In this document: positions 1 through 11,590 of the stretch, in pieces
How positions within the stretch are numbered: the stretch's first letter is position 1
Layout: every line of letters starts with the position of its first letter
Position numbers and translations under genes: made by a program
Notes under the pieces: model-generated
Told to the model about the DNA's origin: nothing
Seen by the model: only the letters and a program-made list of their open reading frames with translations
Database searches by the model: none
Origin: Balaenoptera acutorostrata
Taxonomy: Eukaryota; Chordata; Mammalia; Artiodactyla; Balaenopteridae
Direction: 5' to 3'
Assembly (NCBI RefSeq): GCF_949987535.1
Contig: NC_080074.1
Coordinates: 42,949,641 to 43,013,640, forward strand
DNA: 64,000 nucleotides

Positions 1-283
1 ACACTCACACTGTCTCTAAAGGTAAAATCCAAGAGATTGTGCAAAGGAAAACCTTTTAGTTTGAATAAACAAATCAATCAGTAATTTGCAAAAAGAATTA
101 CTCTCACAACACTCATGTAGACACACACCATAGGGTGTCTAATAATCAAGGCCTACCATCTTGAAACGTTTAATGAAAATACTTGAGTTCAACATATCCA
201 TCTGAAATTTATTAGAAATCTCTTATAGGAAATGTGTATATTAGATGCCATGAGTGGTTTTAAAAGTTAATACAAGGAAGGAT

Positions 284-411
284 GGGAATTCCCTGGTGGC
301 CCAGTGGGTAGGACTCGGCACTTTCACTGCCGTGGCCTGGGTTCAATCCCTGTTCGGGGAACTAAGATCCCACAAGCCACACCGGTGCGACCAAAAAAAA
401 AAAAAAAAGTC
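284..411 (+). mobile_element. CHR-type SINE, short form
   Basis: This is a tRNA-Glu-derived SINE. It has the usual head (ttccctggtggccc) and a B-box-like gttcaatccc, and it ends in an uninterrupted A run near 393-408. Flanks 269-282 and 412-425 form a 14-bp TSD with one mismatch, which is typical of L1-driven insertion. It lacks the roughly 200-bp body of the long CHR copies in this window. Confidence 0.9.
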
Positions 412-435
412 AATAAAAGGAAGGAGGAAGGAAAT

Positions 436-447
436 GGGGGGGGGGGG
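436..447. repeat. 12-nt G run in purine-rich stretch
   Basis: Twelve consecutive G sit inside a longer A/G-only stretch immediately after the SINE and its TSD. This is simple low-complexity sequence. Confidence 0.9.
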
Positions 448-2079
448 AAGGAAAGAAAAAGACAATGCCTATCCTCCAAAACTTATTTCTAGCTAGAAAG
501 AAGGTATTGTTATTTAACACTGAGCCTCCGTAAGCATTTCTGTATTATGTTTGTCTGTGCCATTAAATGAAAAGCATTTCAAAGGCAGAGCACATATCTG
601 ATTGATCTCCCAGAATGAGTACCTTCTGTTAATAGCATTTGCTCAGTAAATGCTTCTTGAATTGAAATGAATTCTGTCACTATTATGGTGCATCCAAACA
701 CCAATAATAGGATGACACCTATCTTTTATATACTCCTTCAGACTCATGGATGTCCATCCAATAAATCTTTTGCATAAAGGATAATTAATATTTTGTTTTT
801 TAAACAATAGCTTGCACAGGTAAGTTTCAAAATACTTGAGGGAAAAGTACCTGATGAAAACATTCATCCTTTTAAAAAACTTCATTGACTATTTAAAATA
901 TGAGTATGGCATTTTTCTTGAAATGAATAATGACTGATTTAGAAACACACTCATTGGCACAATTGCTAGTCATATAATTGTGATCTTGAAGGTAAATTGG
1001 CAATCTCAGTTGAAGAAGAACACTTTGATTCTTTATTAAGTTACTCCAGGTTGAGAGGGGAGAATAAGTGAAAGGCAAGAAAGAGTGTTATACGTTGAAT
1101 GAGGTCCCTGAAGACAGATATCAGTTGACAGGGATGTGGTCTACCTAAGGCAGAAAAGCCTGGAGTTTGGGTGTCACAGAGGAATCAGCCAGAAGGAAGA
1201 GCACGAGCAAAGGCACAGAGGAGAAAGGGTCAGTGTACATTTCTCTTTGTTCTAGAAATCCAGGTGCCATTCTGAGTACCAGTTCTGATCAGTGGTTTCT
1301 GTTTTGTTTGCTGTGCCTGAGTGCTTCTTGGCACCTCGCCTAATTCCGCAAGTCGCTTTAGAACTAAGGTCTTGCTTGGCTCTTGCCAACCCCAATCCCA
1401 CCCCCAAACAGCTGAAATCCTCCCACCATACCCCAGGACATGCTCACCAGCTAACTGACTTTCCCAAGTCATGTTAATATCCACCATACTGGTTTGCTAT
1501 GAAAATAAATCCCATAACGTCTGTAAATTGTCCAGCGTGATGCCTGATGAATGTTTTTTCCATTCCCCTCTGAGCAGTGTCCTCTGCTATTGTGTGTTAC
1601 TACCACCTTCACCCTCCACACGCACCCAGACAGATGAAGTGCTTTCTTGAAATACCAGCCATTTTCCGTTGGCCTTCTCTCTACTGCCTGTGCTCTGCAT
1701 AGAACAGTATTGGTACCTGCACGGGCAGCGGGCTCTGCTCCTGTGTCGCAGGCTCCGTCTCTCCGGTGGGAGGATCTCATTTCCCGTGCTGGCCCCTCCC
1801 AGGCTGCAGCTTCCTGAGGACTTGTCCTGAAATAGGATACTAGGAACTTTGAGTGTGGAAAAGAGAAAGCTTGGGGAAACAGAGCTGTTTTTTAATATTT
1901 GAAGACCCGACTCATCAACAAGCAATTAGACCAGAGTTTCTAAACATTTTATGCTCTTTGGTGGTCCAGTGAAGCTTATGAATGCTTTCTTAGAATAATA
2001 CTTTTAAATGCACAAACTATAACACATAGGATTACAAGGAAACCAATTATATTGAAATGCAATCGACAAAATATTTTTT
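448..2079. other. No recognisable feature
   Basis: AT-rich sequence with only short open frames on both strands. No repeat family, conserved domain or RNA gene was recognised. The overlapping minus-strand frames at 1230-1925 are not conserved with each other or with any family I know. Confidence 0.5.
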
Positions 2080-2093
2080 AAAACAAGTTTGTG

Positions 2094-2220
2094 GGACTTC
2101 CCTGGCAGTCCAGTGGTTAAGACTCCATGCTTCCACCGCAGGAGGCACGGGTTCCGGGAACGAAGATCCGCATGCTGTGCGGCATGGCCAAAAAACAAAC
2201 AAACAAATAAATACATAAAT
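2094..2220 (+). mobile_element. CHR-type SINE, short form
   Basis: The element has a standard head, a diverged B box and a tail of aaac/aaat repeats. A perfect 14-bp TSD (aaaacaagtttgtg) lies at 2080-2093 and 2221-2234 and defines both ends exactly. The A-rich start of the duplication fits L1 endonuclease cleavage. Confidence 0.92.
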
Positions 2221-2234
2221 AAAACAAGTTTGTG

Positions 2235-2885
2235 ATACAGCAACGTATATGATCTTTTTTATTAGCACAATAAATAACAAGAAGTAGCAACAGGCTTAAT
2301 AACCTCTGAAATTGCAAAGTTATGCTGTCAATGATATTTCAAGATTTCTGGAACAACTGGAATGTGATATGAAGATATGTGTGATTTCTGTTGTTGACAA
2401 AGTCATGTTAAGAAGACTGTTAAGAACTACTGAGGTTTGTTGCCTCCGTACATAATTGAAGGAAATCTAAATTTAGTTACAGATAAATGAAAATAAAGAT
2501 GTCATTTTTTTTCCCCACCTAAGTTCACAGAGCCCTGAAATCTATGCAGAGATATCCTTGGCCCATGCCTTCCCCTCCCCACCCATGTAAGGACTGTGAA
2601 GATCCAATACTAGACTCGTTCTGTGCCAACCAAAAGAGCAGAACTAGGCTCAGTGGGTTCATGAAATCTATAGAGACAGATTTCAGTTCAGCACAATAAA
2701 GAACCTCCTAACAATTAAAAGTCCTCAAAAAATAATAGGCTGCTTAATGAAGTAATGAGTTTTTCTTCACTAAAAACTATTCAAAAGAGGTTGAATATGA
2801 TTAAGTAAGGATTTCTGTATTGGAAATCAAATTGGGATCCCATTTACATAAAATATAATAGGAACAATATTTTCTAGAGATGGGC
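2235..2885. other. No recognisable feature
   Basis: AT-rich single-copy-looking sequence. Nothing was recognised on either strand. Confidence 0.45.
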
Positions 2886-3080
2886 AATGCAGCAGGCTTG
2901 CTAACATTTGCCAGGCATGGTGCAAAGTGCTTTATGTTGGTCAACTCATGCAATTACAGCAGAATACTGGGAGGTAGGCATTATCCCCTGACTATGAGCG
3001 GAGTTATTTTTAAATATCTCGACCAGGCCAAACATCTCAGAGGTAGAATTCAAATCAAGGTCTTTCAGACCCCAAAGGTT
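2886..3080 (-). mobile_element. MIR remnant
   Basis: The plus strand reads like the reverse complement of a MIR SINE: a gccaggcatggtgc block, a region around aggtaggcattatcc, and a diverged former tRNA head. It is old, with many changes. Confidence 0.6.
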
Positions 3081-3084
3081 AGTA

Positions 3085-3175
3085 GTTTCCATCTGTAAAA
3101 TGGAGTTCATAATACCTACTTAGAGGGTTGTTATGAAGACTTCAAAAATAATATATGCCAAGTACATATGTCAGA
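3085..3175 (+). mobile_element. MIR core fragment
   Basis: A short forward MIR core is recognisable from catctgtaaaatgga and gggttgttatgaaga. It lies between two MIR copies in the opposite orientation. Confidence 0.6.
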
Positions 3176-3194
3176 TTATCAAAGATCTAATCTA

Positions 3195-3405
3195 TTGTAA
3201 GTTCTTTGCATGTATTAATTCATTCCATCTTCACAACAATTCTAAGAGGTAAATAATCTTATCATCCCATTTTACAGATGAGAAAACAGAGGCACTAAGA
3301 TGTTGAATAGTTTGCCAAAAGCTATACAGCCAGTAACTGGATTTGAACCCTGGAAGTCTGACTCTAGAGTCCATGCTGGTAACCACTAGGCTACACTGCA
3401 CCTCA
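3195..3405 (-). mobile_element. MIR element
   Basis: Nearly complete MIR in reverse orientation. The conserved core (cattttacagatgagaaaa) is followed by the reversed tRNA-derived head with gatttgaaccc and ggtaaccactaggctaca. Confidence 0.85.
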
Positions 3406-3603
3406 ACATGGTACTTGCTATTTGTTTTATGCATATTTAAGATTTCTCTCCCCAACAACACAGTTACTGTGAAACTGAGTCTCCCTAAAAACCAGCTCCT
3501 CTGCCAATTTTATGATTAACCTCTCTATCCAAAACTTTATTCCCTTTCCTGTCCTGTACCTGTTCCCCCTCAAGATTGAGGAGTATCAAAAAAAAGGGAG
3601 GGA

Positions 3604-4189
3604 TTGAAACCGAGCAGGAGCCTGTGGGAACTTCTTGGGTACAAAAGTCCCTCTGGGCCCTCTGTCTCTTATTTGTAGAAAAGAAAAAGGGCTCTAGTAT
3701 CCTAGGTCTTCCCCGAGTTCCAAAGAGCAGGCTCAAGCAGTTAACGATCAAGACAAGAGTCACAGGACGCCTAGTTCCTCCTAAAGGGATACAGATGACA
3801 ACCTGATACATATCTTTGAGTTGTTCTACGGAAACTAAGAACCTCCTCTCCCCCAACCCGGTAGAGGACAGTGACTACAAGCTGACCACACGCACGTAGA
3901 CTCCAGAATGTTTGGAGGTGGAGATTCTCAAAACATCACCGTATTACCCCACCACCAGTCAAGCAGCAGAAGGTCCACGCACAAGCTCATCATGCATCCT
4001 ATGACCCTTTCTCCTAACACTGTCTTTAAAATCCTTGCCTGAAAGCCATTGGGGAGTTGGGGTCTTCTGAGGATGAACCACCCATACACGTTGCTTGGTG
4101 CCTGCAATAAACGCCATACTTTTCTTCACCACAACTAGGTGTCAGTAAATTGGTTTTGCCGCACAGCGGGCGAGCGGACCCAAGTTTCA
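3604..4189 (+). mobile_element. Probable ERV1-type LTR
   Basis: A purine-rich polypurine-tract-like run lies at 3588-3603. An aataaa signal occurs near 4106 (tgcaataaacgcc), followed by a G/C-rich segment that ends at a CA near 4189. The next bases (ttggtaaca) resemble an ERV primer-binding site. These signals suggest an endogenous retroviral LTR of class I type. Having both a tract upstream and a primer site downstream is odd for a solo LTR; it could be the middle LTR of a tandem provirus, or chance. No intact viral gene is present. Confidence 0.45.
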
Positions 4190-4199
4190 TTTGGTAACA

Positions 4200-5121
4200 A
4201 TGGTTCAAGGTAAAAAATGGAACTGCCTTAGTAAACCTCGGGTTGTTTGGGCATGTAAATTCAAACTAGGCCTGCAGTTTTGTGCATCACTGCACAGCCC
4301 ATAAATGTTGAAGATCTCTGACTGTCATCCTAACCTACATTTACTCCACATGCTCATATCTAAGCAGGGAAGAGAGAGAGTTTCTCACGTCTTCATTCTT
4401 ATTCCTTTATTCTGTCAGGGCTGTTGGATGAGTCAAAAACAAATGACCTGGGGCCAAAGCAAAAAAATCACAGATAGGCAGGACTCTTCCTATCTGACTC
4501 GGTCTTTTGAGGGAGATCAGGAACATATATGTGAGCTTTACCTAAGTCCCTCTGTAAAATAAACAAGAATCATTCCAAAGGGCCTTTCCATTTCATTGGT
4601 AGATTTCTCCCCTTTTGCCCTCCTGCCATATATTCCTTGCTCTTTCACCTCCATCTGAGGGGCAAAGCAAGGAAGACTAAAAACGAATGCGAAAATGTAA
4701 AAATTTCCAAATAATGAAATGAAAGAACAAGACTTTTGGGGAATCCATCCCTGTCAGTTTGATCCAAACCAACTTGTTCTGCTGCTGTTGCCTGCTTTTT
4801 AAAATCATTAACACTATTATGTTACATTTTTAAACTCTGAGGACTTTTTCTTCATGGTTGGTCAGTGACAATGTAATCCAGGGAAGAAACAAGAACCACC
4901 CACTCTGAGGGAAGCTTTGTAAAACGCCGCTTTGATTCTTGCTAAGCTGGGTTTCTCTGTCCTACAGCTTGGAGTGTCCACCACTTTGGACTCCAGGGTG
5001 GCAAGTCACAAGCTGAGATTTATGACTTGTTATTTTCAAAGAGACAAGCAAAAAATATTTATTTCTGTCGTTTCTCTCAGGAAGTCATCTGAGTCACTCC
5101 CATGTCTCTCTTGGTATTTAA
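4200..5121. other. No recognisable feature
   Basis: No coding or repeat signal was recognised. Short open frames such as 4305-4562 have no similarity to a known family. Confidence 0.45.
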
Positions 5122-5135
5122 AAGACCATAGTTTT

Positions 5136-5575
5136 CTATGTCTGTGAGTCTGTTTCTGTTTCTTAAATAGATTCACTTGTATTATTTTTCTGATTCTACA
5201 TATAAGTGATATCATATAATACTTGTCTTTCTCTGTCTGACTTACTTCACTTAGTATGATATTCTCTAGGTCCATCCATGTCGCTGCAAATGGCATTATT
5301 TCATTCTTTTTTATGGTTGAGTAACGGGGAAAGTGGGGTGGGGGAGGGATAAATTAGGAGTATGGGGTTAACAGATACACACTACTATATATGAAATAGA
5401 TAAGCAACAAAGATTCACTGTATAGCATGGGGAACTATATTCAATATCTTGTAATAACCTATAATGGACAATAAAATAAAATCTGAAAATATATAATATA
5501 TATAAAACTGAATCACTTTGCTGTACACCTGAAACCAACACAATATTGTAAATCAACTATACTTCAATTTTTAAG
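5136..5575 (+). mobile_element. L1 3' end with 5' inversion
   Basis: The left part (5136 to about 5322) is antisense to the end of L1 ORF2 and the start of the 3' UTR. The right part (about 5326-5575) is the following 3' UTR in sense, ending near acttcaattttt. The two parts are adjacent in a normal L1, so this is a twin-priming inversion. Flanks 5122-5135 and 5576-5589 form a 14-bp TSD with one mismatch. Confidence 0.85.
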
Positions 5576-5664
5576 AAGACTATAGTTTTGAGTAATCATA
5601 TAGCAATCTTCATAAATGGATGTAGACTGACAGACATAATGATTTAGATTTGGCTGAGATAATT

Positions 5665-5915
5665 GCACCAAACACTTACTGAGCCCAGTACTTGCCAGGC
5701 AGTATGTTAAACATTTACACACTTTCTCTCATTTGATCTTAACAAGGACTCTGTGAGGTATTCATACCTATAGGACCCATTTTATATGAATGAACAAAAT
5801 AAACAAAGTGACTGAGCAGTTTACTGAAGAGCCTGCTGCTGGTACGTGGTGGAACTGGAATTCAATCCATGTCTGTCAGATTCCAGAGCTCAAGTTCTTA
5901 ACCCTCTGTTTTCAA
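5665..5915 (-). mobile_element. MIR element
   Basis: Reverse-orientation MIR. The 3' part (cacttactgagcccagtac), the Ctgtgaggtatt core and the reversed head (ttcttaaccctctg) appear in the right order. It is moderately diverged. Confidence 0.75.
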
Positions 5916-6086
5916 TTATCAGGGAACTTTCTCAATAACCCAGGCAGGCCACTGGCAAATACAGCTGAAATACTTGGTTTATAGCAATGCATTGAAGCCC
6001 TCTATCCACCTATTTAAAAAATGTAGTCCAAGCTACTTTTCTTGATACTCTCTGTGTCTTGAAATCCTTTCAGAATATGCTGTTTA

Positions 6087-6676
6087 CAATAGCCACGACA
6101 TGGAACCAACCTAAGTGTTCATCAACAGATGAGTGGATAAAGAAGATGTGGCACATATATACAATGGAATATTACTCAGCCATAAAAAGAAACGAAATTG
6201 AGTTACTTGTAGTGAGGTGGATGGACCTAGAATCTGTCATACAGTGTGAAGTAAGTCAGAAAGAGAAAAACAAATACTGTATGCTAACGCATATATAGGG
6301 AATCTAAAAAAAAAAAAAAAAAAATGGTACTGATGAACCTAGTTCCAGGGCAGGAATAAAGAGGTAGACGTAGAATGGACTTGAAGACATGGGGTGGGAA
6401 GGCGAACTGGGGTGAAGTGAGAGTCGCATCAACATATATACACTACCGAATATAAAATAGTTGGCTGGTGGGAAGCAGCAGCATAGCACAGGGAGATCGG
6501 CTTGGTGCTTTTCGATGACCTAGAGGGGTGGGATAAGGAGGGTGGGAGGGAGACGCAAGAGGGAGGGGATATGGGGACATGTGTATGCGTATGGCTGATT
6601 CGCTTTGTTGTGCAACAGAAACTAACACAGTATTGTGAAGCAATTATACTCCAATAAAGATCTATTTTAAAAAAAA
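6087..6676 (+). mobile_element. Young 5'-truncated L1 3' end
   Basis: The element starts within the last 70 codons of ORF2 (motif [21 protein letters not shown]) and continues through a roughly 360-bp 3' UTR to an aataaa-like end and A tail. The TSD agaatatgctgttta is a perfect 15 bp at 6072-6086 and 6677-6691. The 3' UTR differs from that of the L1s at 14.4 and 41.9 kb, so at least two L1 3' UTR lineages are present. Confidence 0.95.
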
Positions 6677-6691
6677 AGAATATGCTGTTTA

Positions 6692-7690
6692 TATTTACTA
6701 AGCACCCTCCATGTGCTGATTAGTGCAAGAAAAGTTATTTTTAGCAAGAAGAAAAGTCTTTTCTGGGGGTCAGTTTCATAAATGCAGTCACACCTGCTGC
6801 ATTTATGAGTCTGGCTGAAGTCACCAGGGTGACGAGCTGAATGGGGGCTTTGTCTCGGTGACACGCCTAAGACACACTCTACAATACACATCTCCAGGAT
6901 CTCTTAAGAGGTGGGAGACCACTAGGCCAAGTCACTGGGGGGAAATTTGGATCCTACTAACCAGACTCAGATCGCTCACTGTTTGGAAAAGTGGCATTCA
7001 TCCATGGACAATATTCTCCTTAAGGACCCTCCTTCTGGAAAAATCCTTTTAGTGCCTCCAGCTGTTTCTTGACCTTCTGGTCAGGTCTTCACAATTCAAA
7101 AATAACCATTTATGGAACTGCCAGAAGTTACTCAGGTAATTTTTATTCGTTCAAGTCAAATACTTGCTCCCTTTTGCTTAAGCCACCCATGGCTGCTTTG
7201 CCAAAGAATTTTTTTTATCAATAAACACTGGGTCTTACCTAATAAACTATTAGCAGTCAGAAGTCTAGAAATTTTACAGGATACTTGGTAGTAATTATTG
7301 TAGTAAGAAACATTTCATGGGAATTTATTCTTTAAAAGAAATATAGACTGTAAACACTGGAACCTGCTAGAAGAAAAAGGGGAAATCTTAGGTTGGCTGA
7401 ATTGGAGGATTTTTATGTTTTTATATGTCACTGCATTATTTTGACTTCAGTTTGCAAAGCCTTAGAAGTCTTTAGATGAACACAATTGAGGAGAAAGCCT
7501 TTTCTGTGAGCCAGAGAAACATTTTAGTATTTGTTCTGGTTTATTTTTAATTTCTTACTTATAAAAACTATGAAAGATATTTTTAAAACAAGAAGTACTA
7601 ATGACTGGTAAGTGCCAAAAAAGTGCTCTATCTAATTTTTGCAAAATTTGTAAAAGGTAAACTTTGATTTTCCACCTGTGAATTAAAAAC
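6692..7690. other. No recognisable feature
   Basis: About 1 kb without a repeat or gene I can identify. Confidence 0.45.
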
Positions 7691-7691
7691 A

Positions 7692-7737
7692 AGAGAGAGA
7701 GAGAGAGAGAGAGCGAGTGAGAGAGAGAGAGAGAGCG
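7692..7737. repeat. (GA)n microsatellite
   Basis: GA dinucleotide repeat interrupted by gcgagt in the middle and ending in gagcgcac. Confidence 0.95.
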
Positions 7738-8214
7738 CACACATCAGTGGTTTCAGTGGTGTGGTTCCTATTCCATGGGTGAGTTTAAATTGAAACAATC
7801 TTTCTGACAAATTGTTCAGGAAATTGTATAAAATCCTTAAAAATATTATTTCCTTATATCTTTTTAATCCAATAATATAGCTTCTAAAAATCTACTCTAA
7901 GAAAACAGTTGCAGACGGAATTGAAGATTTACATACAAATGCATTGATCACAGCCATGTCAGGAGACCAGGATCCCTAGCAGATGCTCCTGAGGTGTCCA
8001 ACTGGTCTACTATGAACTTCAGAGCTGACAGCCATCTTGTGTAGTAATCTGAAGAACATTTTAGACATGGAGTTAAAAAAAAACAACTTGGGATCAAGGT
8101 TTTATTCTGAACCCCTTATCTACTAGCTGACTCTAGAAAATTACTTTTTTCATCTGTTATTTAACACTTTCATCTGCAGCATAACATACTCTTTAAGATC
8201 TCCAGACCCTGTTA
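7738..8214. other. No confident feature
   Basis: A segment around 7870-7955 is reminiscent of old LINE sequence, but I cannot assign it. Nothing else was recognised. Confidence 0.35.
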
Positions 8215-8350
8215 ATTCCCAACTCTACTATATACTAGCTAATTGAACTTGAGTAAATCTTTGTGCCTCAATTTTTCCATCTGTGAAATGGGGATATAAT
8301 TGGTTCTTACCATTTAGAGTTGTTTTAAGGACTAAATGAGATACTAAAGA
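8215..8350 (+). mobile_element. MIR core fragment
   Basis: Forward MIR core: tgcctcaatttttccatctg, then gaaatggggatataat, then gttgttttaaggactaaatg. The 5' tRNA-like head is poorly preserved. Confidence 0.75.
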
Positions 8351-8410
8351 GATACTAAAGGAGGTTCTCAAAGCTGAAGAGGGATGATAACATGAGTAAC
8401 TTAGATCACC

Positions 8411-8423
8411 AGGAAAGAGAGGA

Positions 8424-8470
<47 letters not shown>

Positions 8471-8650
8471 GGAAAGGAAGGAAGGAAGGGAGGAAGGGAG
8501 GGAAAGAGAGAAAGAGGGAAGGAGGGAGGGAGGAAAGAAACAAAGAAAGGAAGAAAGAAAGAAAGAAAGAGAAAGAGAAAGAAAGGGAGAGAGAAAGAGG
8601 GAGAAGGGAGGGAGGGAAGAAGGAAGGAAGGAAAGAAAGAAGGAAAAAAG
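8411..8650. repeat. 240-nt polypurine tract, (GAAA)n/(GGAA)n
   Basis: The plus strand is A/G only for 240 nt apart from one C at 8541. It starts as a regular (GAAA)n array and degrades into mixed GGAA, GGGA and GAAA units. The long open frame across it (Lys/Glu/Arg repeats) is a product of composition, not a gene. Confidence 0.97.
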
Positions 8651-9086
8651 TAGTATTCACGTGTTATTTCAGATTATCAAGGGATATACTGGATAAAAGA
8701 AGTTATCTGTTGGAAATGGTAATCAGGACCGGGGGGAATAGACGAGGGACTGCTCTTTTTCATATAGGCTTAATCATACTATTGGACTATTTCAATCTGC
8801 ATGCATGTATTATTTTGATAAAAATTTAAACATTTAATTTGAAAAAACTATATGGCAGACCCATCACATTAAGGGGTAAAAAAGTTTTAAAAACTGGTAT
8901 GACAGAATAATCCTCATTTTAAAAAGTTCTACACAAATAGTTTTTACTATTATAATCAAGAAAATACTTTAAAAAATAAAGAAAAGATGAGGTAGAATCA
9001 CTGATATGTTGGTTCTACATTGTGCACTTAAGTATTTGAAATTATTTCAATAATTAGTTCTTAAAAGCAACAATGAAAATAAATTT
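8651..9086. other. No recognisable feature
   Basis: AT-rich sequence with nothing recognised. Confidence 0.45.
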
Positions 9087-9101
9087 AAGAGCATGAATAG
9101 T

Positions 9102-9424
9102 AGGATTTCCCTGGTAGTCCAGTGGTTAATAATCTGCCTTCTAATGCAGGGGACACAGGTTCGATCCCTGGTCAGGGAACTAAGATCCCACATGCTGTGG
9201 GACAACTAAGCCCATGAGCCCCAACTACTGAGCACACGGGCCACAACTAGACAGCCTGCGTTCCGCAGCTACAGAGCCCACCAGCTCTGGAGCCCGTGTG
9301 CCACAACTAGAGAGAAGCCCGTGCGCCGCAGCAGAGGATCCCACATGCCGCAACGAAGATCCTGTGTGCCACAACTAAGACCCAACGCAGCCAAAAATAA
9401 AATTAATTAATTAATTTTAAAAGA
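9102..9424 (+). mobile_element. CHR-type SINE, long form
   Basis: Head, B box (ggttcgatccctgg), the repeated body of cacaactac/gagcccgtg-like units and a taattaatt-rich tail are all present. The TSD at 9087-9101 and 9425-9439 is 15 bp with two mismatches, so this copy is somewhat older than those with perfect duplications. Confidence 0.92.
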
Positions 9425-9519
9425 AAGAGCACGAGTAGTTATATTATGCTAGTTCAAATAGAAATGTCTGGGGACCGCTGGGATGTAAATAATATGAGTA
9501 AGGTACCTATGTAAAATGC

Positions 9520-9715
9520 AGGAAACTCTGGATTTGGAGTTTAAAAAAAAACTAGATTGGAGTTCTGGCTCTGCCACTTGCTAACTCGGTAATGTTGGTT
9601 AAGTTCTCCAACATCAATGAGCCTTGGTTTCCTCCTGTGAAAAGGGCGAAATAACTGAACTCACAGGATTATTGATGAGATGAAGTGAAATAATAAATGA
9701 AAGCCCTATGAACAG
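9520..9715 (+). mobile_element. MIR element
   Basis: Forward MIR: ggagttctggctctgccacttgc in the head, then a diverged core (gccttggtttcctcctgtga) and the 3' part to aagccctatgaac. Confidence 0.8.
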
Positions 9716-10190
9716 CTATATGAATATGTATACATGAATAGGTATATATTTTTAAACTCTTCTTTAAATATTAGGTTTTAAAACAAAAAGCTAACTATAG
9801 ACAACCTATTAAAAGAAAAATTATAAGGGAGCACTTTAAATGTGTTTTAGAAAGTATACTTTAACATAAGGTGTAGTTGTAGATAAATTATTATCATCCC
9901 TAGCTGCTGGCTAGTACCCTAGCACGCTTGTAACAATCTTGTGTTTTTTAGCTTACAATTTTAAAAATCTGATTATAAAAGTAACACATGTCTATTAATA
10001 TATATCCTCAAATGTATCTTCCAAAAAATAACTTTTAATGGCCACAAAACATTCCATTAAGCAGCTGCACAGTAATTTAACATCTTCTTATGGTTAAGAC
10101 AGGTTGTTTCCAACTTTGCAGTATCATAATTAGCCTGGGCTCAATATGCTTCTACATAAATTGTTCAATATGCTCCTGAGTCATAACTGC
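9716..10190. other. No confident feature
   Basis: AT-rich. Sequence around 10030-10140 vaguely resembles an old reverse-oriented LINE end, too weak to call. Confidence 0.35.
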
Positions 10191-10194
10191 CTAT

Positions 10195-10340
10195 TTACTC
10201 ATCTGTTTTCCCCAGTGGACAATAAGCTTTGTGAGAGACTATTCCTTTTTTGCCACTGTTACTTAGTGCCTAGTATTTCACCTGGCACATAGTACCTTAC
10301 ATATATAAATATGTATTGTGGGAATAAACAAAAGAATTAA
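10195..10340 (+). mobile_element. L2 3' end fragment
   Basis: Matches the well-known L2 tail: a gacaataagctttgtgaga block, then gtgcctagtatttcacctgg, cacatagta, and a degenerate aataaa/ttaatgaa end. Confidence 0.7.
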
Positions 10341-11179
10341 TTAATGAATACTGGTATTTCCCCACAGAACTCAAGGGGTATTGCAGGGGAGCCCAACAAA
10401 ATGAGGTAACTGGTATGAAAGTCCTTTGCGTGTTTTGAACTTTAGCATCTTTTAACTTCATTACTTTTACTGTTTTTATTGTTACCATAAACGAGAGCAA
10501 TAAGAAAGAGATGTTTGAGAGGCAGGTGTGGGCACTGGTGGGGCCTGGTATGGGAGAGAGGGGTGTGACACACCTCTTCCTCTCCTAGACACTGGCAAGC
10601 AGGCTCTAGTTAATTCTGCCTTGGCAAGGACAAAGCTTTCATCATAACGGAATCTTCTGGTGGCAGGGCAGTTAGGTAGCTGTTTCAAAGCAGGAAGAAA
10701 AAGAAAAATGAATGACTGTGGGGGAGGGGAAATTATGGGAGGAAAACATTTTTTCTTGTTTTCTACTTAGAGTATGAGTTAGAAACACATAAATGGAAGT
10801 TTATGGAAAGAAATGCAGAATGCAGCATTGACTACCTCTGTATACTTAAGTTCTATGCTTGAGGCCAACAAAAATGTGTAATTGCTAAAACCTGGATATA
10901 GTGTGCTGTTCCAGAGTAGCACATTGAAACGACTCTAGAGGTTAGACGGCCTTAGAGGCAGTGTGTATATCACAGGAGGAGTGCTATATGAGGGTAATTT
11001 CTGGTTTGAAAGGGCACAAAGGAACATTTTGGGTGTTGGAAATAGTTCCTACCTATCTTGTTTGGAGTGGTGATTACATGGGTGTATACAATTTTACTGA
11101 ACAATTCAAACTGAGCACTTAAGATCTCTGTGCATTTTACTGAATGTAAATTATACCTCAGTTTAAAATGTTAAATAAG
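10341..11179. other. No recognisable feature
   Basis: No gene or repeat was recognised. Short open frames only. Confidence 0.45.
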
Positions 11180-11193
11180 AAGAGTTTTTCTGG

Positions 11194-11590
11194 GACTTCC
11201 CTGGTGGCACAGTTGTTTAGAATCCACCCACCAATGCAGGGGACATGGGTTCGATCCCTGGTCCAGGAGATCCCACATGCCGCGGAGCAACTAAGCCCGT
11301 GCGCCACAACTACTGAGCCTGTGCTCTAGAGCCTGCAAGCCACAACTACTGAGCCCTCGTGCCGCAACTACTGAAGCCCGTGCACCTAGAGCCCTTGCTC
11401 TGCAACAAGAGAAGCCACCAAAATGAGAAGCCCATGCACCGCCGCATTGAAGAGTAGCCCCCGCTCGCCACAACTACAGAAAGCCCACGCGCAGCAACAA
11501 AGACCCAACACGGCCAAAAATTAATAAATAAATGGATAACTTTATAAAAAAAAAATTGCAAAGTAGCAAGTATACATAATTTTTTATAAA
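11194..11590 (+). mobile_element. CHR-type SINE, long form, with extra 3' sequence
   Basis: The SINE body runs to about 11533 (aataaataaatgg). The TSD aagagtttttctgg is a perfect 14 bp at 11180-11193 and 11591-11604. About 55 bp of non-SINE sequence, including an A run at about 11547, lies between the normal tail and the downstream duplication. It may be a small 3' transduction or an unusual tail. Confidence 0.9.

Noticed and set aside
284..411. tRNA gene in the SINE heads
   Set aside because: The tRNA-Glu-like A and B boxes are the SINE promoter; no cloverleaf or anticodon arm is preserved.
1230..1925. Three overlapping minus-strand frames of 85-112 codons
   Set aside because: No domain, repeat pattern or splice-site context supports coding; no known family recognised.
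3485..3856. 123-codon minus-strand frame
   Set aside because: It overlaps the LTR candidate in antisense and has no recognisable domain.
8392..8829. 145-codon open frame rich in Lys, Glu and Arg
   Set aside because: It is a translation of the purine tract; the frame is open only because A/G triplets contain few stops.
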